Assembly: GCF_900155565.1 (NCBI RefSeq)
Contig: NZ_FUHM01000002.1
Span: forward strand, 1,922,001-1,986,000
Direction of reading: 5' to 3'
DNA: 64,000 bases
Source: Anaerosalibacter sp. Marseille-P3206
GTDB lineage: Bacteria > Bacillota > Clostridia > Tissierellales > Sporanaerobacteraceae
The position numbers and the translations under genes were made by a program. Position 1 is the stretch's first letter; each line of letters starts with the position of its first letter. This document shows positions 53,060 to 63,060 of the stretch, piece by piece. Below the pieces are notes generated by a model, which was given only the letters and a program-made list of their open reading frames with translations, was not told where the DNA came from and ran no database searches.

Positions 53060-55879
53060 ATGTCAAAAGATAAAATTATCATCAAAGGTGCAAGGGAACA
53101 TAATCTTAAGAATGTAGATTTGGAGCTCCCTAGAAATAAATTTATAGTATTTACAGGTTTAAGTGGTTCGGGAAAATCTTCTTTAGCTTTTGATACCATA
53201 TATGCAGAAGGACAGCGTAGATATGTAGAAAGTCTTTCTGCTTATGCAAGGCAGTTTTTAGGGCAAATGGAGAAGCCAGATTTAGATTATATAGAGGGAC
53301 TGTCACCATCTATATCCATTGATCAAAAGACAACTAGTAAAAACCCTAGGTCAACAGTAGGAACTGTTACTGAGATTTATGATTATTTAAGACTTTTATT
53401 TGCTAGAATAGGAACACCCTATTGTTATAAATGCGGTAAGGAGATATCTAGCCAAACTGTAGACCAAATGGTAGATAGGGTTATGGAATTTGAAGAGAGA
53501 AGTAGAATTCAAGTTTTAGCACCAATTGTGAGAGGGAAAAAGGGTGAACATCAAAAAGTATTAGAATCTATAAAAAAGGATGGCTTTATTAGGGTAGTAG
53601 TAGATGGTGAAACCCATGAAGTTACTGATGATATAACATTAGAGAAAAACAAAAAGCATAATATAGAAGTTGTAGTAGATAGATTGATTGTAAAGGAAGG
53701 AATAGAGGGAAGATTAGCTGATTCTATTGAAACAGCTTTAAAGCTTGCTGATGGATTAGTTATTATAGATATTATTGATGGAGAAGAGATACTTTTTAGT
53801 CAAAAGTTAGCTTGTCCTGATTGTGGTGTTGTTATAGAGGAACTTTCTCCAAGAATGTTTTCTTTCAACAGTCCCTTTGGAATGTGTCCAACTTGTAATG
53901 GAATAGGATACTATAAGGAAATAGATAAAGAAATGATAATACCAAATCCAAGTTTAAGTATTGATGATGGGGGACTTGCTCCATATAGTAATTCAGGAGA
54001 GGATACCTACTATTATCAGATTTTTAAGACACTTGGGGAGTATCATAAATTTGGTATGGATAAGCCTTTAAAAGAAGCACCAAAGGAATTTATGGATGAG
54101 CTTTTATATGGGACAAATAGGATAATTGAGTTTAAATTTGAAAGCCATTTCAATGGTTCTAGGTCCTACAAGGGAACTTTTGAAGGGATAATACCAAATC
54201 TTGAGAGAAGATATAGGGAAACCAATTCTGATTTTATGAGGGAGAGAATAGATGGTTTCATGATAGAAAACCCTTGTCCTCATTGTCACGGGAAAAGGCT
54301 TAAAGAAGAAGTATTAGCAGTGAAGATAAATGGTTTAAATATAGCAGAGGTAACAGATCTTTCTATAAAGGAATCGTTAAAATTTTTCAAAAATCTAGAT
54401 TTAACAGAAAGACAAAGGATTATAGGTGAACAAGTTTTAAAAGAGATAATAGAGAGACTTAATTTTTTACAAGATGTTGGACTAAATTATTTAACTCTTT
54501 CAAGAAGTGCTGGTTCTCTTTCAGGGGGAGAATCTCAAAGGATAAGATTGGCTACTCAAATAGGCTCTAGTCTCGTAGGAGTTGTGTATGTGCTAGATGA
54601 ACCTAGTATTGGACTTCATCAAAGGGACAATGCTATGCTTCTTAAGACTTTGAGAAACCTTACGGATTTGGGAAATACCCTTATAGTTGTAGAACATGAT
54701 GAGGATACCATGTATTGTGCAGATTATATTGTAGATATAGGACCAGGTGCAGGACTTCATGGAGGATATGTTGTAGCCAAAGGAGATCTAGAAGATATAA
54801 AGAACAGTAAAGAGTCTATAACAGGTCAATACCTATCAGGTAGAAAGCAAATCAAAATTCCTGATGAAAGAAGAAGTTCTAATGGTAAATCCATAAAGAT
54901 AATGGGAGCTAAGGAAAACAATTTAAAAAATATAGATGTAGAAATTCCATTAGGTGTTTTCACATGTATTACTGGAGTATCTGGTTCTGGGAAAAGTAGT
55001 TTGATAAATGAAATATTGTATAAGAGTTTGGCTCAAAAGTTAAATAGGGTCAAGATAAAGCCAGGTAAACATGTGGAGATAAAGGGACTTGAAAATCTGG
55101 ATAAGGTAATTGAAATAGACCAATCTCCTATAGGAAGAACACCTAGATCTAATCCTGCAACTTATACAGGAGTGTTTGACTATATAAGAGATGTATTTGC
55201 CATGACTCCAGAGGCAAAGATGAGAGGTTACAATAAGGGAAGATTTAGTTTCAATGTAAAAGGTGGAAGATGTGAAGCTTGTAATGGCGATGGAATAATA
55301 AAAATAGAGATGCACTTTTTACCTGATGTGTATGTTCCTTGTGAAGTGTGTAAAGGAAAGAGATACAATAGAGAAACTTTACAAGTAAAGTATAAGGGAA
55401 AAACAATCTCCGATGTACTGGATATGACTGTAGAAGAAGCATTAGAATTCTTTGAAAACATACCAAGGATTAAGAGAAAGATACAGACATTAAATGATGT
55501 AGGGCTAGGATATATAAAACTTGGGCAACCTTCCACTCAACTTTCTGGTGGAGAAGCTCAGAGGATTAAACTAGCTACTGAGTTGAGTAAAAGAAGTACA
55601 GGAAAGACATTGTATATATTAGATGAGCCAACAACTGGTCTTCATATGGATGATATCCATAAGCTTATAAAAGTATTAGATAAGCTAGTAGAAGGAGGAA
55701 ATACAGTAGTTGTAATAGAGCACAATTTAGATGTGATAAAGACAGCAGATCATATTATAGATTTGGGCCCTGAAGGTGGAGATGAAGGTGGAACCATAGT
55801 AGCCACAGGAACTCCTGAGGAGGTAGCAAAAGTGAAATCCTCCTATACAGGCCAATTCTTAAAAAATGTCTTAAAGTGA
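53060..55879 (+). CDS. uvrA: Excinuclease ABC subunit A
   Basis: A 939-residue ATPase with two ABC cassettes: [13 protein letters not shown] near residue 32 and [13 protein letters not shown] near 640, signatures LSGGESQRI and LSGGEAQRI, and zinc modules ([28 protein letters not shown]). It recognises damage and loads UvrB. It lies 13 bp after uvrB. Length and motifs match the family. Confidence 0.97.
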   Translation: MSKDKIIIKGAREHNLKNVDLELPRNKFIVFTGLSGSGKSSLAFDTIYAEGQRRYVESLSAYARQFLGQMEKPDLDYIEGLSPSISIDQKTTSKNPRSTVGTVTEIYDYLRLLFARIGTPYCYKCGKEISSQTVDQMVDRVMEFEERSRIQVLAPIVRGKKGEHQKVLESIKKDGFIRVVVDGETHEVTDDITLEKNKKHNIEVVVDRLIVKEGIEGRLADSIETALKLADGLVIIDIIDGEEILFSQKLACPDCGVVIEELSPRMFSFNSPFGMCPTCNGIGYYKEIDKEMIIPNPSLSIDDGGLAPYSNSGEDTYYYQIFKTLGEYHKFGMDKPLKEAPKEFMDELLYGTNRIIEFKFESHFNGSRSYKGTFEGIIPNLERRYRETNSDFMRERIDGFMIENPCPHCHGKRLKEEVLAVKINGLNIAEVTDLSIKESLKFFKNLDLTERQRIIGEQVLKEIIERLNFLQDVGLNYLTLSRSAGSLSGGESQRIRLATQIGSSLVGVVYVLDEPSIGLHQRDNAMLLKTLRNLTDLGNTLIVVEHDEDTMYCADYIVDIGPGAGLHGGYVVAKGDLEDIKNSKESITGQYLSGRKQIKIPDERRSSNGKSIKIMGAKENNLKNIDVEIPLGVFTCITGVSGSGKSSLINEILYKSLAQKLNRVKIKPGKHVEIKGLENLDKVIEIDQSPIGRTPRSNPATYTGVFDYIRDVFAMTPEAKMRGYNKGRFSFNVKGGRCEACNGDGIIKIEMHFLPDVYVPCEVCKGKRYNRETLQVKYKGKTISDVLDMTVEEALEFFENIPRIKRKIQTLNDVGLGYIKLGQPSTQLSGGEAQRIKLATELSKRSTGKTLYILDEPTTGLHMDDIHKLIKVLDKLVEGGNTVVVIEHNLDVIKTADHIIDLGPEGGDEGGTIVATGTPEEVAKVKSSYTGQFLKNVLK

Positions 55880-55896
55880 GTCAGGTATTCTGACGC

Positions 55897-55937
55897 AAAA
55901 AAGGCTTCCTTAAAATATTTCGAAGGAAGCCTTTTTT
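55897..55937 (+). terminator. Rho-independent terminator after uvrA
   Basis: AAAAAAGGCTTCCTT and AAGGAAGCCTTTTTT pair perfectly over 15 bp around an 11-base loop. Confidence 0.92.
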
Positions 55938-55940
55938 GTG

Positions 55941-55969
55941 TTGACAATGTTAATAAATAAGAATATTAT
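55941..55969 (+). promoter_or_regulatory. Sigma-A-type promoter of the arsR operon
   Basis: TTGACA (55941-55946) and TATTAT (55964-55969) with a 17-bp spacer, directly after the uvrA terminator. Confidence 0.75.
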
Positions 55970-55982
55970 ATAACCATAAGAA

Positions 55983-55996
55983 TATATACGTATATA
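55983..55996. promoter_or_regulatory. AT-rich palindrome, likely ArsR-family operator
   Basis: TATATACGTATATA is a perfect 14-bp palindrome between the promoter and the arsR start. ArsR/SmtB proteins bind AT-rich inverted repeats overlapping their own promoter. Confidence 0.5.
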
Positions 55997-56031
55997 GGCA
56001 TATACTATATTAAAGTGAGGGGGTGTTACAA

Positions 56032-56373
56032 ATGGATAAATTAATTAATTTTTTCAAAGTACTATCAGATGACACTCGTTTGAGAATAATTGTGCTTCTT
56101 TACCACGGGAAACTTTGTGTTTGCCAAATATGTGGAGTAACAGACATATCTCAACCCAATGTATCTAAGCATTTGGCAAAGCTTAGGGATATGGGATTTG
56201 TAAAAGATGAAAGGCAAGGGCAATTTATCTATTATTATTTGAGTTTAGAAGAAGATATCTTTAGTGAAATAATAAAAGAAATAGTTGAAAATATAGATGA
56301 CTATCCAATATTAAAATCTGATATTGGAAAGCTCAATAATATTGATACCTATTTAGAAAACTGTGGGAAATAA
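56032..56373 (+). CDS. ArsR-family metal-responsive repressor
   Basis: A 113-residue winged-helix protein: FKVLSDDTRLRIIVLLYHG, the metal-binding LCVCQICG, and the recognition helix QPNVSKHLAKLRDMG. The Cys-x-Cys in the helix before the recognition helix is the alpha-3 thiolate site of ArsR/CadC-type sensors, with a third Cys two residues on. ATG 56032 with GAGGGGGTG 6 bp upstream. It heads an operon of permease, GTPase and thioredoxin and probably represses it until a soft metal or metalloid binds. Confidence 0.87.
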   Translation: MDKLINFFKVLSDDTRLRIIVLLYHGKLCVCQICGVTDISQPNVSKHLAKLRDMGFVKDERQGQFIYYYLSLEEDIFSEIIKEIVENIDDYPILKSDIGKLNNIDTYLENCGK

Positions 56374-56395
56374 TATAATTGGAAGGAGAATGACT

Positions 56396-57400
56396 ATGGC
56401 AGTTTTTCGATTTTTAAATGATCAATTATTAAAGATGAACTGGCTTTGGGAACTGGTAAGGCTATTAGTTGAAAATGTTTTTAAAATGTCCATAGATACA
56501 AAAGTAGGTGGAAGTGTTCACTTTTTCATATATGACACTATTAAAATATTCATCCTATTATCTGTACTAATATTTATGATCTCCTATATACAAAGCTATT
56601 TTCCACCAGAGAGAACTAAAAAGATTTTAGGTAGAGTTAAGGGCGTAAAGGGGAATTTATTGGGAGCATTACTTGGTACTATTACTCCATTTTGCAGTTG
56701 TTCTAGCATACCACTTTTTATAGGTTTTACCTCTGCAGGGCTTCCATTAGGAGTTACATTTTCTTTTCTAATATCATCTCCCCTTGTAGATTTAGCCTCA
56801 TTCTTACTATTAGTATCCTTCTTTGGAGTAAAGATTGCAGTTGCCTATGTAATTGTAGGACTTATACTTGCAGTTGTAGGAGGCACTATTATAGACAAAT
56901 TAAATATGAATAAATATGTTGAAGATTATGTATGGGGAATACAGGCTGGAGATGTAGAAATAGAAGAGTTAACTAAAAAAGATAGAGTGAAGTTTGCAAA
57001 AGGTCAAGTAAAAGACATAGTCCATAGAGTTTGGATTTATATATTACTTGGAGTAGGAATTGGAGCAGCAATTCACAATTGGATTCCACAAACAGTTATT
57101 GAAAAAGTAGTAGGTGGAGATAATCCATTTGCAGTGTTTTTAGCAACCTTTATTGGGATTCCAATATATGCTGATATATTTGGTACTCTTCCTATAGCAG
57201 AAGCTTTAGTAGGCAAAGGAGTGGGCTTAGGAACGGTATTATCCTTTATGATGGGAGTAACTACTCTTTCACTACCATCAATGATAATGTTAAGCAAAGT
57301 TATTAAATCAAAATTGTTGGCGTTATTTATAATTATAGTGACTATTGGAATAATCATAATAGGTTATTCATTTAATCTATATTCATATATTTTTATATAG
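56396..57400 (+). CDS. Permease of the ArsP/COG0701 family
   Basis: A 334-residue membrane protein with eight to ten helices. The hallmark TPFCSCSSIPLF near residue 100 places Cys residues in a pore helix, as in ArsP-type organoarsenical exporters and related YraQ/COG0701 permeases. GIPIYADIFGTLPI near residue 255 is a second block. ATG 56390 is too near GGAAGGAG; ATG 56396 (MAVFRFLND) has 8-bp spacing. Substrate (organoarsenical, or another soft-metal or thiol compound) is inferred. Confidence 0.85.
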   Translation: MAVFRFLNDQLLKMNWLWELVRLLVENVFKMSIDTKVGGSVHFFIYDTIKIFILLSVLIFMISYIQSYFPPERTKKILGRVKGVKGNLLGALLGTITPFCSCSSIPLFIGFTSAGLPLGVTFSFLISSPLVDLASFLLLVSFFGVKIAVAYVIVGLILAVVGGTIIDKLNMNKYVEDYVWGIQAGDVEIEELTKKDRVKFAKGQVKDIVHRVWIYILLGVGIGAAIHNWIPQTVIEKVVGGDNPFAVFLATFIGIPIYADIFGTLPIAEALVGKGVGLGTVLSFMMGVTTLSLPSMIMLSKVIKSKLLALFIIIVTIGIIIIGYSFNLYSYIFI

Positions 57401-57415
57401 GATGAGGTGAAAAAA

Positions 57416-58348
57416 ATGAGTGAAAAAACAGATCTATATTTATTAACAGGTTTTTTAGGTGCAGGAAAAACTACATTACTAACTAATATCCTAAATGATC
57501 TTTCTGGGGAAAGTGTTGGAGTTATAATGAACGAATTTGGGAAGATAGGGATTGATGGGGATATTATTAAGAAGGAAGGTATGGAGCTAGTAGAGATAAA
57601 CAGAGGTTCAATATTTTGCTCTTGCTTGAAACTAAATTTTGCACAGGCAATGGTGGAGTTGGCAGATAAGAATCTAAAGTATCTTTTTGTTGAAAGCTCT
57701 GGATTAGCAGATCCTTCAAATATTGGAGATATTCTAGATGGAGTAAAATCTGTTAAAGGGGATGTATATGAGTACAAAGGGGCCATATGTTTAGTTGATG
57801 GAGTAAACTTTTTAGAACAAGTAAAAGATTTAGAAACAGTAGAAAGGCAAATCAAACATTGCCATTTGGCTGTAATTAGCAAAGTTGATTTGATAGATGA
57901 GGAAACACTGACTAAAATAATTGAGGTAATTAGAAAGATTAATAATAAAGTTAATATTGAGACAACAGCTTTTGGAAAGCTTAATTACAAATTTTTAGAA
58001 GAAGATTTAATGAAAAACCAATGGGTAGAAAATGAAGATACAACCAACACTCCAGAGACAAAACCCAAAACACTTACTTTGACATTTGAAGGAGAAGTAA
58101 ATAAAGATGAACTATCAAGATTTATCAATGAAATCAAAAAAGACAGTTATAGAATAAAGGGATTTTTCAAGTTGGAAGATGGGTGGAATCAAGTTGATGT
58201 AGTTGGAAATATTATTGACTACAAACCAACTGATAAAAATGAAGAAATATCTCAATTAGTTATAATATCTAAGATTGGTCCACAAATAATAAGACCGATA
58301 TTTAATGCTTGGAACAGTATATTTAAAGAGGAAATGAAATTAAGATAA
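57416..58348 (+). CDS. CobW/YjiA-type metallochaperone GTPase
   Basis: A 310-residue P-loop GTPase of the COG0523 group: Walker A GFLGAGKTT, a metal motif FCSCLKL, Walker B VESSGLADPSN and the base-recognition SKVDL. The typical motif is CxCC; here it reads CSC without the third adjacent Cys. The C-terminal CobW_C part (about 215-300) is present (LTLTFEGEVNKDELS). Such proteins deliver metals to target proteins. Within the ArsR operon it may traffic the metal handled by the permease. ATG 57416 after GATGAGGTGA. Confidence 0.85.
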   Translation: MSEKTDLYLLTGFLGAGKTTLLTNILNDLSGESVGVIMNEFGKIGIDGDIIKKEGMELVEINRGSIFCSCLKLNFAQAMVELADKNLKYLFVESSGLADPSNIGDILDGVKSVKGDVYEYKGAICLVDGVNFLEQVKDLETVERQIKHCHLAVISKVDLIDEETLTKIIEVIRKINNKVNIETTAFGKLNYKFLEEDLMKNQWVENEDTTNTPETKPKTLTLTFEGEVNKDELSRFINEIKKDSYRIKGFFKLEDGWNQVDVVGNIIDYKPTDKNEEISQLVIISKIGPQIIRPIFNAWNSIFKEEMKLR

Positions 58349-58363
58349 AAGGAGAGTGGAAAT

Positions 58364-58597
58364 ATGATAATAAAAATATTGGGGACTGGATGCTCTAAAT
58401 GTAGCAAGTTGGAGACAAATGTGAAGGCTGCTATAGATGAATTGGGAATTGAAGCAACAATTGAAAAGGTAAAAGACTTGCCAGGAATTATGAAATATGG
58501 AGTTATGAGCACTCCTGCGTTAGTAATTGATGAAAAGGTTAAAACTGTTGGTAGAGTATTAGATACAAAGGAAATTAAAGAATTAATTAAGGGTTAA
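58364..58597 (+). CDS. Small thioredoxin-fold protein (MTH895/TM0996 family)
   Basis: A 77-residue minimal thioredoxin-fold protein with a GTGCSKCSKLE active site (CxxC at about residues 10-13), a cis-Pro in STPALVID near 49, and no flanking domains. Such proteins accompany ArsP-like permeases in many anaerobes and are presumed to reduce or bind their substrate. AAGGAGAG 8 bp before the ATG. Last gene of the ArsR operon. Confidence 0.88.
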   Translation: MIIKILGTGCSKCSKLETNVKAAIDELGIEATIEKVKDLPGIMKYGVMSTPALVIDEKVKTVGRVLDTKEIKELIKG

Positions 58598-58623
58598 TAT
58601 AAGTATTTTCCTTAAAAACCATT

Positions 58624-58658
58624 ACATGGGGCGATCCTGATACAGAATCGTCCCATGT
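58624..58658 (+). terminator. Hairpin closing the ArsR operon
   Basis: ACATGGGGCGAT and ATCGTCCCATGT pair over 12 bp (one G-T) around 11 bases. The following T-tract is poor, so it is a weak terminator or an mRNA-end stabiliser. Confidence 0.6.
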
Positions 58659-58748
58659 TCTAATTTAATATTCTTGTTTTTCAAATTGCTCTTGACATAG
58701 TAGTAAATATTTGTTAAGTTAAAAAGAAAAATAATGTCTGTTCGTGTG

Positions 58749-58757
58749 TGGTATACT
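58749..58757 (+). promoter_or_regulatory. Extended -10 promoter candidate of guaB
   Basis: TGGTATACT is an extended -10 element 35 bp before the guaB start. A separate TTGACA at 58692-58697 lacks a good -10. No purine riboswitch or PurR box could be recognised in the leader. Confidence 0.4.
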
Positions 58758-58776
58758 ATAGAATAGATAAAAATAA

Positions 58777-60243
<1,467 letters not shown>

Positions 60244-60261
60244 ATAAAGGGAGGTTTTGCC

Positions 60262-61782
60262 TTGATTTTAGTAATAGATTTCGGCGGTCAATACAGTCAA
60301 CTTATAGGAAGAAGAGTAAGGGAATCAAAAGTTTATTGTGAAATTGTTCCTTATGATTATCCTATTAAAAAGATAAAGGAAAAGAATCCAGAAGGAATAA
60401 TTCTTTCTGGAGGTCCTGCCAGTGTTTATGGAGAAGACTCTCCAAAATGTGATGCGGGAGTATTTAAACTAGGAGTTCCAGTATTGGGAATATGCTATGG
60501 CAGCCAACTTATGGCTGAAACTCTAGGTGGGAAGGTATCTAGAGCTTCTACAAGAGAATATGGAAAAACACAAGTATATGTTAATAACTCTAGCTTATTA
60601 TTCAAAGGATTAGAAGATGAGATAACTACTTGGATGAGTCATACAGATTTTATTGAAAAGGCTCCAAATAGTTTTAGTATAGTTGGAAGTACTCCACTAT
60701 GCCCAGTGGCAGCTATGGAAAATGTAGAAGATAAATTGTATGGAGTTCAATTTCATCCAGAAGTAGAACATACACAAGGTGGAAGAGAAATACTAAAGAA
60801 CTTCCTATATGAAATATGTGGATGTTCACCTGATTGGACTATGGAAGATTTCATTAAAAAATCCATAGATAAAATCAAAAATGAAATTGGAGACGGAAAA
60901 GCTATATGTGCTCTTTCAGGTGGAGTAGATTCATCTGTAGCAGCAGTATTAGTCCATGAAGCTATAGGAGACAATTTAGTCTGTGTTTTTGTAGATCATG
61001 GTTTACTTAGAAAAAATGAAGCAGAAGAAGTTGTAAAACTATTTAGAGAAGAATTCCATATGAATCTTATAGCAGTAGATGCTAGAGAAAGATTCTTAAA
61101 TAAATTATCTGGAGTTACTGAACCAGAAAGAAAGAGAAAGATTATTGGTGAAGAATTCATAAGGGTATTTGAAGAAGAACAAGGAAAATTGACAGGAATA
61201 GATTATCTTGTTCAAGGTACTATATACCCTGATGTAGTTGAAAGTGGTACTGGTAAATCATCTGTTATCAAGAGTCATCACAATGTAGGTGGACTTCCTG
61301 AGGATGTAAACTTTACATTAGTAGAGCCTCTTAGACAATTGTTTAAAGATGAAGTAAGAGAAGTAGGAAGAAAACTAGGACTTTCTAGTGATGTAGTAGA
61401 TAGGCAACCATTCCCAGGGCCAGGATTGGCTATTAGAGTTCTTGGAGAAGTAACTGAAGATAAGCTTAAAATTGTAAGAGAAGCAGATTATATTTTTAGA
61501 GATGAAATCAAAAAAGCAGGTTTAGACAAAGAAATCTGGCAGTACTTCGCAATGTTACCTAATATAAGAAGTGTAGGAGTAATGGGAGATGAAAGAACCT
61601 ATTCCTATACAGTAGGGCTTAGAGCAGTAACAAGCATAGACGGTATGACAGCAGATTGGGCTAAGATACCCCTAGACGTACTAGAAAAGATTTCAAACAG
61701 AATAGTAAATGAAGTAGATAATGTAAACAGAGTAGTATACGATATAACAAGCAAACCCCCAGCAACGATTGAGTGGGAGTAG
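60262..61782 (+). CDS. guaA: GMP synthase (glutamine-hydrolysing)
   Basis: A 506-residue enzyme. The class I amidotransferase has the Cys in GICYGSQLM and the His-x-Glu in FHPEVEH; the ATP-pyrophosphatase has LSGGVDSSV, and the C-terminal dimerisation domain ends TIEWE. TTG 60262 with AGGGAGG. The 3' end of guaA is a well-known insertion target of genomic islands; an integrase gene follows 1.3 kb downstream. Confidence 0.97.
   Translation: MILVIDFGGQYSQLIGRRVRESKVYCEIVPYDYPIKKIKEKNPEGIILSGGPASVYGEDSPKCDAGVFKLGVPVLGICYGSQLMAETLGGKVSRASTREYGKTQVYVNNSSLLFKGLEDEITTWMSHTDFIEKAPNSFSIVGSTPLCPVAAMENVEDKLYGVQFHPEVEHTQGGREILKNFLYEICGCSPDWTMEDFIKKSIDKIKNEIGDGKAICALSGGVDSSVAAVLVHEAIGDNLVCVFVDHGLLRKNEAEEVVKLFREEFHMNLIAVDARERFLNKLSGVTEPERKRKIIGEEFIRVFEEEQGKLTGIDYLVQGTIYPDVVESGTGKSSVIKSHHNVGGLPEDVNFTLVEPLRQLFKDEVREVGRKLGLSSDVVDRQPFPGPGLAIRVLGEVTEDKLKIVREADYIFRDEIKKAGLDKEIWQYFAMLPNIRSVGVMGDERTYSYTVGLRAVTSIDGMTADWAKIPLDVLEKISNRIVNEVDNVNRVVYDITSKPPATIEWE
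61755..61782 (+). other. Candidate attachment site at the 3' end of guaA
   Basis: The last codons of guaA (ending GATTGAGTGGGAGTAG) are the usual core of guaA-targeting integrases. The partner copy would lie beyond the right edge, so this is inferred from the adjacent integrase only. Confidence 0.35.
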
Positions 61783-61980
61783 TAAAAAATAAACAAGAAA
61801 GCTGATAAAACCAATATTTGTAGAGGATTAAAGTTCTCGACTGGAACGAAATTGGGTAAAAAAGTTTTTTGGAATAACTCAAGAAATAATATCAAGTGGA
61901 TTACAAGTAGAAACACCATAGAAATCTTATTAAAAGAATCTATGGTGTTTTTGTATGTATATTTATTTTTGAAATCTAAA
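61783..61980. other. Gene-free stretch between guaA and the repeat block
   Basis: About 200 bp with no supportable gene; the reading frame 61852-62094 crosses the terminator at 61911 and the repeats and has no ribosome site. It holds that terminator only. Confidence 0.45.
61911..61952 (+). terminator. Rho-independent terminator downstream of guaA
   Basis: AAACACCATAGA and TCTATGGTGTTT pair perfectly over 12 bp around a 16-base loop, then TTG. Confidence 0.8.
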
Positions 61981-62160
61981 CAGATTTCTAAAGGCATCGA
62001 ATTCGACACGTTTAAAACTTGGGTTATGAATTTGCTTATGAAGCACTTTAAACCTATCGAATTCGATGGGGTTAAAATTGGATTATATGCTTAGTATTGA
62101 ATTATTTATAAACTAGTCGATTTCCACCAGTTTAAAATGAGCTTATATGTTTATAGTTTA
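61981..62160. repeat. Three degenerate tandem repeats, period exactly 60 bp
   Basis: The TCGA-type core falls at 61997, 62057 and 62117, exactly 60 bp apart; TTAAAA and TTAT elements recur at the same offsets. Units 1 and 2 share ATCGAATTCGA; unit 3 has drifted to GTCGATTTCCA. The block lies between the guaA terminator and the XRE repressor gene. Confidence 0.75.
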
Positions 62161-62164
62161 ATAA

Positions 62165-62593
62165 TTATTTTTCCAGTCTAGACTTCTTAGGATATGAGAG
62201 CTTCCAATCCTCAAATTCTTCATCTGTAATTTCTCCGTTATAGTGTTTTTTTCTAATTTCATCCCATTCAGTTAGAAAATCATTTAAATTCATATCATGG
62301 GAAAGCAGCCCTATTGTAGAATCTTCTACTAGGGGTCTGATTTTTAACTCTTCCTCATAATCAAAAAGTATTTGCATAAATTCAAAATTAGAAATAGGAG
62401 TATGGTCAATTAAGGCAGATACATCACAGTCTAAAACTTGGGCTATTTTTATTAATTGATCCTTATTAGGCGAACGATAACCCAATTCATAATTCCTTAT
62501 AGCAGAATCTGTAAGTCCTGATTTTATAGCTAATTCCTTCTGTGTCAATTCTCTAAGTAATCTTAACTTTTTTAGCTTTTCACCTGAAATCAT
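62165..62593 (-). CDS. XRE-family transcriptional repressor
   Basis: A 142-residue protein with an N-terminal helix-turn-helix (LRLLRELTQKELAIKSGLTD, then SAIRNYELGYRSPN) and a C-terminal charged part of unknown fold. Typical of element immunity repressors. It is divergent from the excisionase and integrase genes and its product likely binds the palindromes at 62735 and 62767. AAAGGAGT 6 bp before the ATG. Confidence 0.87.
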   Translation of the reverse strand: MISGEKLKKLRLLRELTQKELAIKSGLTDSAIRNYELGYRSPNKDQLIKIAQVLDCDVSALIDHTPISNFEFMQILFDYEEELKIRPLVEDSTIGLLSHDMNLNDFLTEWDEIRKKHYNGEITDEEFEDWKLSYPKKSRLEK

Positions 62594-62727
62594 TTGGAAC
62601 TCCTTTAAAAAGTATTTTTATTTATTCTATCATAAAACATCATCAATAGCAACAAAAGTGAACTATTACAAAATCAAGCAAACCCATTGTAATACAAGAA
62701 ATAAATTTTAATTATAATAAATAAAAC

Positions 62728-62756
62728 TTGACAACACGGAAGCGTGCTGATAATAT
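62728..62756 (+). promoter_or_regulatory. Strong promoter of the excisionase-integrase operon
   Basis: TTGACA (62728-62733) and TAATAT (62751-62756) with exactly 17 bp between them. The spacer contains the palindrome CACG-GAAG-CGTG (62735-62746). Confidence 0.75.
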
Positions 62757-62792
62757 ATAATTAAATAGCACGAAATTGTGCTATTTAATTAT
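62735..62792. promoter_or_regulatory. Two palindromes, probable repressor operators
   Basis: Site 1 is CACGGAAGCGTG at 62735-62746 in the promoter spacer. Site 2 is AGCACGAAATTGTGCT at 62767-62782, the centre of a longer perfect inverted repeat with 15-bp arms (62757-62771 and 62778-62792). Both share GCACG/CGTGC half-sites, as expected for dimeric XRE repressors. Confidence 0.6.
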
Positions 62793-62869
62793 AAGGCAAC
62801 CAAATTGATGCTCGTCATTTATTCATTGATGAGAAGCTTATAAATAAAAACACAAGGGGGAAGAAAAAA

Positions 62870-63058
62870 ATGAATAAGATTTTTATGAACGCAAAAGAAG
62901 TTCAGGATTTTTTAGAAGTTAGCAGAACTACAGCCTATCAAATAATAAATGAAATGAATCAAGAACTAGTTGAACTAGGCTATAGAGTTCAAAGAGGCAA
63001 AATTAATAGACAATATTTCTTGGACAAGTATTGTTACCAAGTAAGAAAGGAGGCCTAG
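62870..63058 (+). CDS. Excisionase-like helix-turn-helix protein
   Basis: A 62-residue protein with a MerR/Xis-type winged-helix start (NAKEVQDFLEVSRTTAYQIINEMN). It lies 2 bp before the integrase gene, the usual place of excisionases or integrase regulators of Tn916-like elements. AGGGGGAAG 8 bp before the ATG. Confidence 0.8.
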   Translation: MNKIFMNAKEVQDFLEVSRTTAYQIINEMNQELVELGYRVQRGKINRQYFLDKYCYQVRKEA

Positions 63059-63060
63059 TA

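Noticed and set aside
55876-55897. Another GAGTCA-type palindrome just after uvrA
   Set aside because: Only the short GTCAG/CTGAC arms pair. It is too weak to list apart from the strong terminator that follows.
61852-62094. An 80-codon rightward open frame after guaA
   Set aside because: It crosses a perfect terminator hairpin and the 60-bp repeats, has no ribosome site and low-complexity content, so it is chance.
61981-62160. CRISPR array
   Set aside because: Only three units, low identity between units, no conserved 25-37 bp repeat with unique spacers, and no cas genes nearby.
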